Assembly (NCBI GenBank): GCA_003222395.1
Contig: QHWB01000053.1
Span: 62,001-126,000 of the forward strand
Source of the DNA: Acidobacteriota bacterium
Lineage (GTDB): Bacteria; Acidobacteriota; Vicinamibacteria; Vicinamibacterales; CAVVIG01
Direction of reading: 5' to 3'
Length of the DNA: 64,000 bases
Under the pieces are notes generated by a model, which saw nothing but the letters and a program-made list of their open reading frames with translations, was not told the origin of the DNA and did no database searches. This document shows positions 54,848-63,730 of this stretch, one piece after another. Positions within the stretch are counted from its first letter, which is position 1, and every line of letters begins with the position of its first letter. Both the position numbers and the translations under genes were made by a program.

Positions 54848-57800
54848 ATGCGGCTTCTCTTCGTGATTCTCTCGGGCACGATTCTGGTCGCCGGCGCGGT
54901 CAGCGAAGCGCCACGCGCGCTCGATCCTGCGCTGCTGCACGATCTGCGCTGGCGCAGCATCGGACCCGCGAACACCGGAGGCCGCATCGACGATTTCGCG
55001 GTTGCGCGGACGCCAGGGGCGCCCGACGCGATCTACGTCGCCTCGGCGGGCGGCGGCGTGTTCAAGAGCACAAATCAGGGCACAACGTGGACGCCAATCT
55101 TCGATGGCGTTGACGCGATGATGTCGATCGGCGACGTCGCCGTCGCGCCGTCCAACGGCAGCATCGTGTGGGCCGGCACCGGTGAGGCGAACAATCGGCA
55201 GAGCTCCTCGTGGGGCGACGGCGTCTACAAGTCGCTCGACGCGGGTCGCACCTGGCGATCCGCGGGCCTCAAAGAAACGCGTCACATCGGGCGCATCGTC
55301 ATTCATCCGAGCAACCCCGATATCGTGTACGTTGCCGCCGTCGGCCATCTGTGGGGTTCGAACGCCGAGCGCGGCGTATTCAAGACGATCGACGGCGGCA
55401 AGACCTGGAACAAGGTGCTGTTCGTCGACGAGAACACCGGCGCGACCGATCTCGCCATGGATCCACAGAACCCCGAGATCCTGTTCGCCGCGACCTATCA
55501 GCGCCAGCGCAAAGCCTGGGGATTCAACGGCGGCGGAGCGGGCAGCGGCGTCTACCGCACCGTCGACGGCGGCGCGACGTGGACGGCGCTGGCGGCGGGG
55601 CTCCCGAAGGGCGAGAAGGGACGCATCGGCCTCGACATCTTCCGCGGCGACGGACGGCTGGTCTACGCGGTCGTCGAAGCCGCCGGCCGCGAGAACGGCG
55701 TCTACCGCAGCGTGAATCGCGGCGACACGTGGGACCAGCTGTCGACGGTGAATCCGCGTCCGATGTACTACAGCCAGATTCGGATCGATCCGAAGGATCG
55801 CAACCGCATCTACCTCCTCGGATCGAACCGCGGATTCTACGTCTCGGACGACGGTGGACGAGACTTTCGCGACGTGTTCAGCGCGATCCACTCCGAAGAT
55901 CACGCGCTCTGGATCGATCCTGACGATCCGAATCATTTGATCGTCGGCGGCGACGGCGGCGTCTCGATCTCGTGGGACCGCGGGCAGACGTGGCTCTTCC
56001 GCGACAACCTGCCGGTCGGCCAGTTCTACGAGATCAGCGCCGACCTGGAGGACCCGTACACGATCTGCGGCGGACTGCAGGACAACGGGCACTGGTGCGT
56101 GCCGAGCGCGACGCGCCACCGCAACGGCATTTCGAATCGCGACGCGTTCAACATCGGCAGCGGCGACGGATTCTACGCGCGCATCGATCCCACCGACGCG
56201 CGCACCGTCATCGTCGAATCGCAGGAAGGACGCGCCAACCGTGTGAATCTGATCACCCTCGAGCGCCAGGCCATCCAGCCGGTCGGCGTCGATCTTTTGA
56301 CGGGGTCCGACACCCGTCCGACAGCGGTCCGACACGTGTCGGACCCCCTCCGGTGGAATTGGAACACGCCCATTGTCATGTCGGCGTTCGATCCGAAGGT
56401 GCTGTACACCGGATCGAACGTCGTGTTCCGGTCGGCGGATCGCGGCGTGACCTGGAAGGCGATCAGCCCCGATCTGACGGCACACGTCGACCGCGACACG
56501 CTGCAGATGATGGGCGCGACGGTCGGCGATCGTGCACTGTCGCGACACGACGGGCAGACGTCTTTCTCCACGCTGACCACGATCGGCGAATCGCCCCTCG
56601 ACGCGAAGCTGCTCTATGCCGGCAGCGACGACGGTCAGCTGTCGGTGACGCGCGACGGCGGGCAGAAGTGGACGAACATCACCGCTCGCGTGCCCGGACT
56701 GCCGGCGAACACGTACGTGAGCAGCGTCCTCCCCTCGCGACACGTCGCCGCGCGCGTGTACGCGACGTTCGACGGCCACACCAACGATGACTATCACGCG
56801 TATGTATTCATGAGCGACGATTACGGTCAGACGTGGCGCTCGATCGCCGCAGGCGTGCCGGATACGTCGGTGCACAAACTGCGCGAGCATCCGCGAAACG
56901 CGCGTCTCCTGTTCGTCGGCCACGAGCGCGGCGTCAGCGTGTCGATCGACGGCGGTGCGAGCTGGACATCGCTCAACCTGAACATGCCGAACGTGCCGGT
57001 CGACGATCTGTTGATCCACCCGCGCGAGAACGATCTCATCGTCGGGACGCACGGACGCAGCATTTGGATCCTCGATAACATCTCCGCGCTCGAGGCGCTC
57101 TCGACGGAGCCTATGACGACCGATGCCTTTCTCGTTCCTCCAGCGCGCGCGCGCCTGCTGTCCATCTACAACCCGCAGGCGTGGTTCGGCGGCGGCCAGT
57201 TCTTCGCGCCGAATCCGAGCTTCGGCGCGCTGCTCGACTATTACGTGCGCGATGGCGTAAACGCCCCGGCGCAGATTTCGATCGCCGACGCCGGCGGCTC
57301 GACGGTTCGGACGTTCAAGGGTCCGGCGCGCCGCGGCATCAATCGCGTGACGTGGGATCTGCGGCTGGAGCCGCCGGTCCCGGCTGCCGAACAGCCGGCG
57401 GCGGCTCGATTCGCTGGCCCGCCGCCCGGTCCAACGGTTCTGCCCGGCAAGTACAACGTGAGCGTCATGCTGCCGTCCGGCCGTACGCTTACCGGCCAAC
57501 TCGTCGTCGAGCTGGATCCGAGGCTGCACGTCGCCGACGCAGACCGGCGGGTCCGCCAGACGTCGCTGCTGAAGCTGTACGAGTTGGAAAAGGCGACTGC
57601 CGCCGCACGAGACGCAGCCCGCGGCGCCCTCGATCGCGCGGCGCTGGCGCGCAGCGCGAGCGAAGGTTCGGCGCTGACGCGCCTGCAGAGCGATCTGACG
57701 ACGATGCTGAATACGGCGGCGAACCTGACACGCGCCATCGACGGCTATTCGGGGGCGCCGACGGCGGATCAACGCCGCCAGATCGAGTGGACCTTCGACG

Positions 57801-57883
57801 ATGCGACGAAGACGATCGGAGAGCTGAACCGCGTGCTCAACGCCGACAGCCGTCCGCCAATCGTGCTGCCGCGGCGTCCCTGA
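54848..57883 (+). CDS. Large BNR/VPS10-type beta-propeller, exported
   Basis: 1011 residues with signal peptide (LLFVILSGTILVAGAVSEA). At least eight BNR (Asp-box) repeats occur, for example GVFKSTNQGTTWTPIF, GVYKSLDAGRTW, GVFKTIDGGKTWNKVLF, GVYRTVDGGATW, GVYRSVNRGDTWDQLS and VSVSIDGGASWTSL. This is the sortilin/VPS10 or sialidase-like propeller seen in many secreted acidobacterial proteins. The C-terminal 230 residues form a fibronectin-like strand block (FKGPARRGINRVTWDLRLEP) and a helical tail. No sialidase catalytic residues stand out, so binding is likelier than hydrolysis. A palindrome is embedded in the coding sequence at 56302-56347. Confidence 0.8.
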   Translation: MRLLFVILSGTILVAGAVSEAPRALDPALLHDLRWRSIGPANTGGRIDDFAVARTPGAPDAIYVASAGGGVFKSTNQGTTWTPIFDGVDAMMSIGDVAVAPSNGSIVWAGTGEANNRQSSSWGDGVYKSLDAGRTWRSAGLKETRHIGRIVIHPSNPDIVYVAAVGHLWGSNAERGVFKTIDGGKTWNKVLFVDENTGATDLAMDPQNPEILFAATYQRQRKAWGFNGGGAGSGVYRTVDGGATWTALAAGLPKGEKGRIGLDIFRGDGRLVYAVVEAAGRENGVYRSVNRGDTWDQLSTVNPRPMYYSQIRIDPKDRNRIYLLGSNRGFYVSDDGGRDFRDVFSAIHSEDHALWIDPDDPNHLIVGGDGGVSISWDRGQTWLFRDNLPVGQFYEISADLEDPYTICGGLQDNGHWCVPSATRHRNGISNRDAFNIGSGDGFYARIDPTDARTVIVESQEGRANRVNLITLERQAIQPVGVDLLTGSDTRPTAVRHVSDPLRWNWNTPIVMSAFDPKVLYTGSNVVFRSADRGVTWKAISPDLTAHVDRDTLQMMGATVGDRALSRHDGQTSFSTLTTIGESPLDAKLLYAGSDDGQLSVTRDGGQKWTNITARVPGLPANTYVSSVLPSRHVAARVYATFDGHTNDDYHAYVFMSDDYGQTWRSIAAGVPDTSVHKLREHPRNARLLFVGHERGVSVSIDGGASWTSLNLNMPNVPVDDLLIHPRENDLIVGTHGRSIWILDNISALEALSTEPMTTDAFLVPPARARLLSIYNPQAWFGGGQFFAPNPSFGALLDYYVRDGVNAPAQISIADAGGSTVRTFKGPARRGINRVTWDLRLEPPVPAAEQPAAARFAGPPPGPTVLPGKYNVSVMLPSGRTLTGQLVVELDPRLHVADADRRVRQTSLLKLYELEKATAAARDAARGALDRAALARSASEGSALTRLQSDLTTMLNTAANLTRAIDGYSGAPTADQRRQIEWTFDDATKTIGELNRVLNADSRPPIVLPRRP
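56302..56347. repeat. Palindrome GGGGTCCGACAC/GTGTCGGACCCC inside the BNR gene
   Basis: Twelve-base arms at 56302-56313 and 56336-56347, with a perfect 20-bp palindrome GGTCCGACACGTGTCGGACC at 56326-56345. Encodes GSDTRPTAVRHVSDP in the propeller. Likely an inserted repeat that kept the frame. Confidence 0.7.
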
Positions 57884-57937
57884 CGAATCGCTGCGAGACA
57901 TTGAGCGCATCGGTTCGGCGCGCCGAAGTCGAGCTGG

Positions 57938-59347
57938 ATGACTCCGGCCGGCACCAGTCTTGGATCCTTCCGTGGCATGCGTTCTGCGGGATCATTGGTA
58001 TCCGCCCCGGTATCCGCCGCGATGGTCGCCGTCGTTCTGGCCGGCGGGCAGTCCGCGTCATCGGCGCAGACGGCGAACAGCACGAACACGAAGCACGATT
58101 TCAGCGCGGCGATCTTCTCCACATACGAGCCGCTCGTGCTGCGGCTGGAAGCGCCGCTCGACGACCTTTTCGCGCACGGTCAGCAGGACAACTATTCCGT
58201 GCGCGGCGCGCTCACCTACCAGGATCGTGGGCGCGAAGTACACGTTCCAGCCGTGAAGGTCAGCGTTCGCGGCAACTCGAGCCGCAACGCGTCCGAGTGC
58301 ACGTTTCCGAAGCTGAAGCTGGAGTGGCCGTCGGCGTCGCTGAAGATCGGCACTCATTGCGGCGAATCGACCGACGGCTCGGTGACCGCGAAGTTCGGAC
58401 GGCTGCCGAACGAGCACTCGCCGCGACGGGAAGCTTTTGTATACCAGCTCCTCGACGTGCTGCAGGTGCTGTCGCTGAAGGCGCGGCCGGCGCGGATCAC
58501 CTACGTCTCCTCCGGCCGGGAGCCGCTCGTCCGAAACGCGATGGTGCTGGAGGACACGTCCGACGCGCTGAGCCGGCTCGGCGCGCAGAAGGAGATTGCG
58601 CCCGAACAATTCACGTCCGCGCGCGATGCGTTCGCGCCGGCCGATAGCGCGACGCTCGCGTTCGCCGAAGCGATGATCGGCAACTTCGACTGGTGCCTGC
58701 GTTTCTTTCCGCGAGACACCTACCGGTGCGACGCGCGGCGGCCGCTCTGGAACGTGCTGGCGTTCGCGTGGCCGGACGGACGCGTGCGGCCGTTGATCTA
58801 CGACTTCGACGTCTCCGGCATGGTCGCCGGCCATCACCGCTGGTTCGGCGACATCTTCAACGAGGCATTCCTGCCGTCAGCGTCGCCTGCGCGGCTCGAG
58901 GTCATCAGCCAGCTGCAGCGCACGCGGACGTTGTTCGGCCGCGCCGATCTCGACCGAGCGCGGCGGCATTTCACGCAGAAAAAAGCCGACGCGTATCGAC
59001 TGCTCGATGAGAGCGACCTCGATTCAGCCGGGCGTGGGACGATCAAGGAATATCTCGACACGTTTTTCGAAGCAATCGGATCCGACGACGCGTTCTATCG
59101 ACCGGTCGTCACGGCGCCGAACGCGGTCGCGTACGCCGACGCGAGTCGCAGGTCAGCGGTGTGCCCGGCGCGTGGTCCGATACCCGCCGGCACGCCGGTC
59201 AGTGATCCGGTACAAACGAGCGGCGACATGATCCAGGTGCGCCTGCTCGACGCGTTATGGCACTGGGCGCCGCCGGTCAAGTGTCCGGACATCCGCAAGA
59301 CCCCGGTGTGGATCGACAAGGCGGCGGTCACTCGGGATTATCCGTAA
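57938..59347 (+). CDS. Secreted protein, possibly CotH-like
   Basis: About 469 residues from ATG 57938; the signal peptide region (SAAMVAVVLAGGQSASSAQ) suggests the true start may be 57977 or later. The VKVSVRGNSSRNASECTFPK stretch resembles the RGNSS motif of CotH-type kinases, which phosphorylate secreted or spore-coat proteins. Further on, EAMIGNFDWCLRFF and RPLIYDFDVSGMVAGHHRWF, with an acid in each, are placed like the kinase catalytic acids, but the match is partial. It follows the BNR gene by 55 bp on the same strand. The assignment to CotH is tentative; otherwise unknown. Confidence 0.5.
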   Translation: MTPAGTSLGSFRGMRSAGSLVSAPVSAAMVAVVLAGGQSASSAQTANSTNTKHDFSAAIFSTYEPLVLRLEAPLDDLFAHGQQDNYSVRGALTYQDRGREVHVPAVKVSVRGNSSRNASECTFPKLKLEWPSASLKIGTHCGESTDGSVTAKFGRLPNEHSPRREAFVYQLLDVLQVLSLKARPARITYVSSGREPLVRNAMVLEDTSDALSRLGAQKEIAPEQFTSARDAFAPADSATLAFAEAMIGNFDWCLRFFPRDTYRCDARRPLWNVLAFAWPDGRVRPLIYDFDVSGMVAGHHRWFGDIFNEAFLPSASPARLEVISQLQRTRTLFGRADLDRARRHFTQKKADAYRLLDESDLDSAGRGTIKEYLDTFFEAIGSDDAFYRPVVTAPNAVAYADASRRSAVCPARGPIPAGTPVSDPVQTSGDMIQVRLLDALWHWAPPVKCPDIRKTPVWIDKAAVTRDYP

Positions 59348-59354
59348 CGCTCGT

Positions 59355-59410
59355 CCGGGTTCGAGGTTCTGGGGTCCGGGTTCTTGGTTCTGGGTTCGGG
59401 GTTCTGGGGC
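59355..59410. repeat. Reiterated GGTTCTGGGGT motif
   Basis: Five to six imperfect copies of GGTTCTGGG/GGGTTCGGGG follow the CotH-like gene, between two converging genes. Same style as the GGTTGCTGG and ATTGCTGATT arrays elsewhere in the window but a different sequence. Probably a transcription-end or replication-slippage product. Confidence 0.6.
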
Positions 59411-59492
59411 GACGAGCACGATTGAGACGGCCGTAGAGATCACGATCGGCGACTATTTGACCATTCTGCGGCCGCCGCCGTGTGGTTGGTTT

Positions 59493-60512
59493 TCAAGCGA
59501 GAGTCGGATCCGGAGAGACCCGCACGATCATCTTCCCGAAGTTGCGACTCTCGAACAGGCCAATCAGCGCCCGCGGCGCCGCATCGAGGCCGTCGATGAC
59601 GTCCTCTCGATACTTGATTCGGCGATCGCGGACGAGCGGCGCCACTTCCTGGATGAACGCCGGCATCCGGTCGCCGTGATCGCTGACGATGAACCCTTTG
59701 ATCATCGCGCGGTTGACCAGCAGCGATCGCAGGCTCGGCCCGCCACGGTCCTCGGTGTCGTTGTACTCCGAAATCCTCCCGCAGAGCGGAATGCGCGCGC
59801 CGCGGTTGAGCACTCGAAGCACTGCAGCCAACACCGCACCACCGACATTTTCGAAATCGATGTCGATTCGATTCGGACACGCCGCCTGGAGAGCGGGCAC
59901 GAGATCGTCGGTCTTGTAATTGACGCATGCGTCGAACCCGAGCTCCTCTACGACGTAGCGGCACTTCTCCGCCGACCCGGCGATGCCGACGGCGCGGCAG
60001 CCGCGCGCCTTTGCGAGCTGGCCAACGACCGAGCCGACCGCGCCCGATGCCGCCGACACGACGACGGTTTCGCCGGCCCTGGGCTGACCGATGTCGATCA
60101 AGCCGACGAACGCGGTCATGCCGGGCATGCCAAGCACGCCGAGTGCGGTCGACACCGGCGCCGCGCGCGGATCGAGCTTCCGGAGATCCTTTCCGTTCGA
60201 CACGGCGTATTGCTGCCAGCCGTCGTAACCGGCGACGATGTCGCCGGCGCGAAACGCCGGATTGCGCGACTCGACGACCTCACTCACCGTGTGGCCGCAC
60301 ATGACGTCGCCGAGATTCACCGGCGCCGCGTACGAGTCCGCGTCGCTCATGCGTCCACGCATGTATGGATCGACCGACAGATAGATCGTCCGTCGCAGCA
60401 CGTCGCCGTCCGCAACCGGCAGAAGCGGAACGTCGACGGCGCCGAAATTCGCCGCAGTCGGCATTCCGACGGGACGGCTCTTCAACAGAATCCGGCGATT
60501 CTTTCCGTTCAT
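59493..60512 (-). CDS. NADPH-dependent medium-chain reductase, CurA/YncB type
   Basis: 339 residues from ATG 60512. A zinc-free medium-chain dehydrogenase/reductase: N-terminal LKSRPVGMPTAANFGAVDVP, SVDPYMRGRM, and then PRAGETVVVSAASGAVGSVV, the GAVG nucleotide-binding turn, followed by AVGIAGSAEKCRYVVEELGF and DIDFENVGG. The order is that of CurA/prostaglandin-reductase-like enzymes, which reduce alpha,beta-unsaturated ketones. No zinc-ligand cysteines are present. Single gene; nothing nearby names its substrate. Confidence 0.88.
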   Translation of the reverse strand: MNGKNRRILLKSRPVGMPTAANFGAVDVPLLPVADGDVLRRTIYLSVDPYMRGRMSDADSYAAPVNLGDVMCGHTVSEVVESRNPAFRAGDIVAGYDGWQQYAVSNGKDLRKLDPRAAPVSTALGVLGMPGMTAFVGLIDIGQPRAGETVVVSAASGAVGSVVGQLAKARGCRAVGIAGSAEKCRYVVEELGFDACVNYKTDDLVPALQAACPNRIDIDFENVGGAVLAAVLRVLNRGARIPLCGRISEYNDTEDRGGPSLRSLLVNRAMIKGFIVSDHGDRMPAFIQEVAPLVRDRRIKYREDVIDGLDAAPRALIGLFESRNFGKMIVRVSPDPTLA

Positions 60513-60606
60513 GACGGCCCATCCTATCTCGTTCGACGTCGGGCTCCGCAAGGGCCGCCAGGCAGCAGCAACGCAGGCCCGCCTACGCTTCGCAATCGCG
60601 CAGCCG

Positions 60607-60648
60607 CAAAAACAAAAGGCGCTCGGGTGTGAGTCACTCGAGCGCCTT
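60607..60648 (-). terminator. Rho-independent terminator of the acetyltransferase gene
   Basis: AAGGCGCTCG (60616-60625) pairs perfectly with CGAGCGCCTT (60639-60648). On the minus strand the stem is followed by TTTTGTTTTTG. It lies 39 nt after the acetyltransferase stop (60687) and ends the protease-acetyltransferase transcript. Confidence 0.8.
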
Positions 60649-60662
60649 GGTCGTGGGTCCGG

Positions 60663-60690
60663 TGCTTAGGGATTAGGGCGTCGGGATTAG
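60663..60690. repeat. Short reiterated TTAGGGATTAGGG motif
   Basis: GCTTAGGGATTAGGGCGTCGGGATTAG, about three units, at the 3' end of the acetyltransferase gene. Another member of the group of short reiterated motifs at gene ends. Confidence 0.45.
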
Positions 60691-61337
60691 TGGACCGGTC
60701 CAGCCCACACCGCCTGACGGAGACGCCACTCGTCGTCGAGGATCGTCCAGAGCGCCTGATCGACGTATTCTCCGTTCTTACGGAACGATTTCCGCAGGAC
60801 GGCTTCCGGTGTCGCGCCGAGCTTGCGAAGCGCGCCGTTGCCGCGGCCGTTGCGGATCGCCGCGCGCGCCTCGAGGCGATGCACGCCGATCGTTTCGAAT
60901 GAGAACTCCAGCACCAGCTCCGCCGCTTCATGGAACAATCCAGTGCCCCAGTACGCGGATCCGAGCGCAAAACCCCATTCCGCCGTGCCAAAACCCGGTT
61001 CGAGCTGGCGCACCTGGAAGAGGCCGATCGCCGTGTCGTCGTCGGACAGCGTGACCGCGAAGCAGACGTAGGCACCGGCGACGCGTTGCCGCAGCGTCCA
61101 GTCGATGAAGCGCTCGAAGCCGTCGACGGTGCTCGGAGGCGGCGAGATGAACCGCGAAACCTCTTCGCTGTTCAGCATCGCGAACAGCGACATCGCGTCC
61201 GACCTGCGCAGCTCGCGCATCACGACGCGCGTTCCGCAGAGAAACGGCAGCCGCTGCTGCCAATCGGTCGAAACGACCGGAGTGGTCGCTTGAATCGCGA
61301 TCGCGTCGAGCTCCGGCTGATAAGGCATCTTTTCCAT
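60687..61337 (-). CDS. GNAT acetyltransferase, RimJ/RimL-like
   Basis: 216 residues from ATG 61337, which overlaps the stop of the subtilase gene by one base (TAATG). GNAT fold: RVVMRELRRSDAMSLFAML (N-terminal helix pair), GLFQVRQLEPGFGTAEWGFA with the central strand, LGSAYWGTGLFHEAAELVLE (acetyl-CoA binding loop, an R/Q-x-x-G-x-G/A variant) and HRLEARAAIRNGRGNGALRK, the signature of the RimJ/RimL branch. It should acetylate an N-terminal amine or small-molecule amine. Co-transcribed with the secreted protease; a strong terminator follows. Confidence 0.82.
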   Translation of the reverse strand: MEKMPYQPELDAIAIQATTPVVSTDWQQRLPFLCGTRVVMRELRRSDAMSLFAMLNSEEVSRFISPPPSTVDGFERFIDWTLRQRVAGAYVCFAVTLSDDDTAIGLFQVRQLEPGFGTAEWGFALGSAYWGTGLFHEAAELVLEFSFETIGVHRLEARAAIRNGRGNGALRKLGATPEAVLRKSFRKNGEYVDQALWTILDDEWRLRQAVWAGPVH

Positions 61338-63730
61338 TAGAAGCCTCCGCCAGTGGTGGACGTCGGCAGCGGTGCCGTCGGATCTGATGTCGGTGGCGGC
61401 GGCGCTGTCGTTGGCGGCGGCGCTGTTGTCGGCGGCGGTGCTGTCGTCGGCGGCGGCGCTGTCGTCGTGGTCGTGGGCGGTGTGGTTGTGGACGATGTCG
61501 TCGTTGCCGGCGCCGTAGCCGGCGGCGTCGTTGTCACCGGAACGACCGCCGGCGATGTCATCGACGCAATTGCGTCGAACACTTGTGCGTCGGACAGGTA
61601 ACCGAGCAGCCAGGCCCAGTCCACTAGTTGAATGTTGCCTACCGCACCCGTGCCCCAGACGATGTTGCCGTCCGTGATGGTTCCCCAGACGATGTTGCCG
61701 TCGGCGGCCGTGCCCCAGACAATATTCCCATCGGTCTGGTCGGTACCCCAGACGATGTTGCTGTCGTCGATGGTCGTGCCCCAGACGATGTTCTGGTCCG
61801 CAATATCAGTGCCCCAGACGATATTGCCGTCAGCGCAGGAGGTGGCGTCGCATGCCGCCGACCAAAGGATGCTGGCGCCCGCTTCGGCCGTGCCCCACAC
61901 GATGTTCTGAGCATCGGCCGTGCCCCACACGATGTTCGCGCAGTCGCCGCCGCCGCAGTCCGTACCCCACACGATGTTCTCATCACCTGCGGCCGTGCCC
62001 CAGACGATGTTGCTGCACGCGGCGTCTCCGCATGACGTGCCCCACACGATGTTCTGGTCGGTAGCCGTGCCCCAGACGATGTTGCTGCATCCCTGATCGC
62101 TGCACGCGGTGCCCCAGACGATGTTCTGGTTGGCATCGGTTTTCGCGACGCCCCAGTTGACTCCGAGGCCGAAAGCGTTGGCCGTCGGCAGCGGTACGCC
62201 GCCGCCCAGCATGTGGTTGCCCCAGATGATGTGCTTGTTCCACATCGCCTCGGTGGGAATCGTCTCGCCGCTTTGGCCGGTTGCGTAGAACTTCGCGAGC
62301 CGCACTGCGCCCAGCGTGTTCAGGAACCCAGCGCCCTGTACGAGCGGGCTGTAGCCGGGACGAGTCTCCGCCGTGTACTGCAGGATCGCTTTCACCAGGT
62401 TCGGTGTCAGCGCGGGGTTGGCCTGCATCATCAGCGCGACGGTGCCGGTGACGACCGGCGCCGACATGCTCGTGCCGGTCAGCACGAGATACGGCATCGT
62501 GGCCATCGCTTCGCTGCCGGGTACCAGGAACTGCGTCTTCGTCGTGTAGTAGTTGCTCAGCGGATCGGCCAGCGAAATGGTGCCGACGCCCGGCGCGACG
62601 AGGTCGGGCTTCGCCGTCCAGTCCTTGAACGTCGGTCCGTGCGAGCTGAAATTCGCAACCGTGTCGTCGGCGCGTCCGACGGTGCCGTTGGTGCTCGACG
62701 CGCCAACCGTGAGCACCCACGGCGCGTTGCCTGGCGCGGTGATGCCGCCGTATTGCGGCAAGCCCGCCGCATTCTTGCCGAGGTTGCCCGCCGCGGTAAC
62801 GACCACTACGCCGCTATCGACGACGCGCTTTGCCGCGAGCGTGAGGGGATCGGTCCAGAACGACTCGTGGACGCCCGCGGCGATCGAGACATTCACGACG
62901 CGGATCTTGTATTGGTCGTGGTGCGCGACAATCCAGTCGAATGCTGCGATCACGTTGCTGATCGTGCCGGCGCCGTTCGCGTCGAGCACTTTGAGCGAGA
63001 CAAGGCTGGCGTCGGGAGCGATGCCCGCTTTCTGACCATCAGAGTCGCGACCGTTGCCCGCGACGATGCCCGCGACGTGCGTGCCGTGCCCGTCGTCGTC
63101 GTACGGTGTCGTCCGGCCGTTGACGAAATCGACGAACGCCGAGACGCGCTGATCGCCGAATGGATACAGATCGGTCGAGCGGTTCGTCAGATCGTCGTGC
63201 CACTCGGTGATGCCGGAATCGATGAGCGCGACGCCGACGCCGGCGCCCGTCAGACCGAGTCCCTTGTTCACCGGCCGCGCGCCGACGGTCATCGCGGTGC
63301 GGTAGTTGGCCCTGGCGATCGGACGATCGAAATCGATCCTGAGTATCGACGGATCGGCGACGAGCTTCGAGAGGATGGAATTCGGGACGGTAAGAGTTCG
63401 ACCGTTGATGATCGCGAGGTTACCGTGTTCTTGTTTTGCGTACGCCCTGAGTTCGGTTGGAAGCTGCGCGCCGGGCTGAAGTGTGACGATAACGCTCGAC
63501 GTTTCAGTCGGCTGCAGCGCGGCTCGCGCGGTGAGCTCGCGATCGAGCTTGCCGCGACGAGCTTGAGAGTTTGGTTGACCGGCGGTACCTCGCTGCGCGG
63601 ATGCCTGATGCCGTCCCTCCGCCAATGCGCCCGGCACGAAGCCGAGCAACATGGCGACGAGAAGCCAACCGGTGCGCTTCGGTCCCCACACGGCCTTACG
63701 TCTGCTGGGCACACACGTAAAGCGGATCAT
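61337..63730 (-). CDS. Subtilase (S8) with NIVWGT repeats and Pro/Thr tail
   Basis: 797 residues. Signal peptide (RTGWLLVAMLLGFVPGALA); a propeptide-like segment 40-145; S8 catalytic domain (about 150-480) with Asp171 (ALIDSG), His215 (DGHGTHVAGIVAG), oxyanion Asn316 (VTAAGN) and Ser421 (TGTSMSAPVV). After it come 13 exact NIVWGT repeats plus two degenerate copies (HIIWGN, SILWSA), spaced by 4-8 residues, four of the spacers with paired cysteines (ACSDQGC, SCGDAAC, DCGGGDC, ACDATSC). The C-terminal 60 residues are Pro/Thr-rich. NIVWGT repeats are a recognisable feature of acidobacterial surface subtilases. Protein substrate unknown. GNAT gene downstream. Confidence 0.88.
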   Translation of the reverse strand: MIRFTCVPSRRKAVWGPKRTGWLLVAMLLGFVPGALAEGRHQASAQRGTAGQPNSQARRGKLDRELTARAALQPTETSSVIVTLQPGAQLPTELRAYAKQEHGNLAIINGRTLTVPNSILSKLVADPSILRIDFDRPIARANYRTAMTVGARPVNKGLGLTGAGVGVALIDSGITEWHDDLTNRSTDLYPFGDQRVSAFVDFVNGRTTPYDDDGHGTHVAGIVAGNGRDSDGQKAGIAPDASLVSLKVLDANGAGTISNVIAAFDWIVAHHDQYKIRVVNVSIAAGVHESFWTDPLTLAAKRVVDSGVVVVTAAGNLGKNAAGLPQYGGITAPGNAPWVLTVGASSTNGTVGRADDTVANFSSHGPTFKDWTAKPDLVAPGVGTISLADPLSNYYTTKTQFLVPGSEAMATMPYLVLTGTSMSAPVVTGTVALMMQANPALTPNLVKAILQYTAETRPGYSPLVQGAGFLNTLGAVRLAKFYATGQSGETIPTEAMWNKHIIWGNHMLGGGVPLPTANAFGLGVNWGVAKTDANQNIVWGTACSDQGCSNIVWGTATDQNIVWGTSCGDAACSNIVWGTAAGDENIVWGTDCGGGDCANIVWGTADAQNIVWGTAEAGASILWSAACDATSCADGNIVWGTDIADQNIVWGTTIDDSNIVWGTDQTDGNIVWGTAADGNIVWGTITDGNIVWGTGAVGNIQLVDWAWLLGYLSDAQVFDAIASMTSPAVVPVTTTPPATAPATTTSSTTTPPTTTTTAPPPTTAPPPTTAPPPTTAPPPPTSDPTAPLPTSTTGGGF
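61648..62130 (-). repeat. Tandem array encoding NIVWGT units
   Basis: About 480 bp of tandemly repeated DNA whose core, on the plus strand, is CCCCAGACGATGTT or CCCCACACGATGTT. Units vary between 30 and 48 bp because spacer lengths differ. Repetition at the DNA level is high, so copy number may vary between strains. Confidence 0.8.

Noticed and set aside
54722-57910. Long minus-strand open frame (1062 codons) opposite the BNR gene
   Set aside because: Antisense of a real GC-rich gene; the product is Arg/Val-rich with no recognisable motif and no ribosome site.
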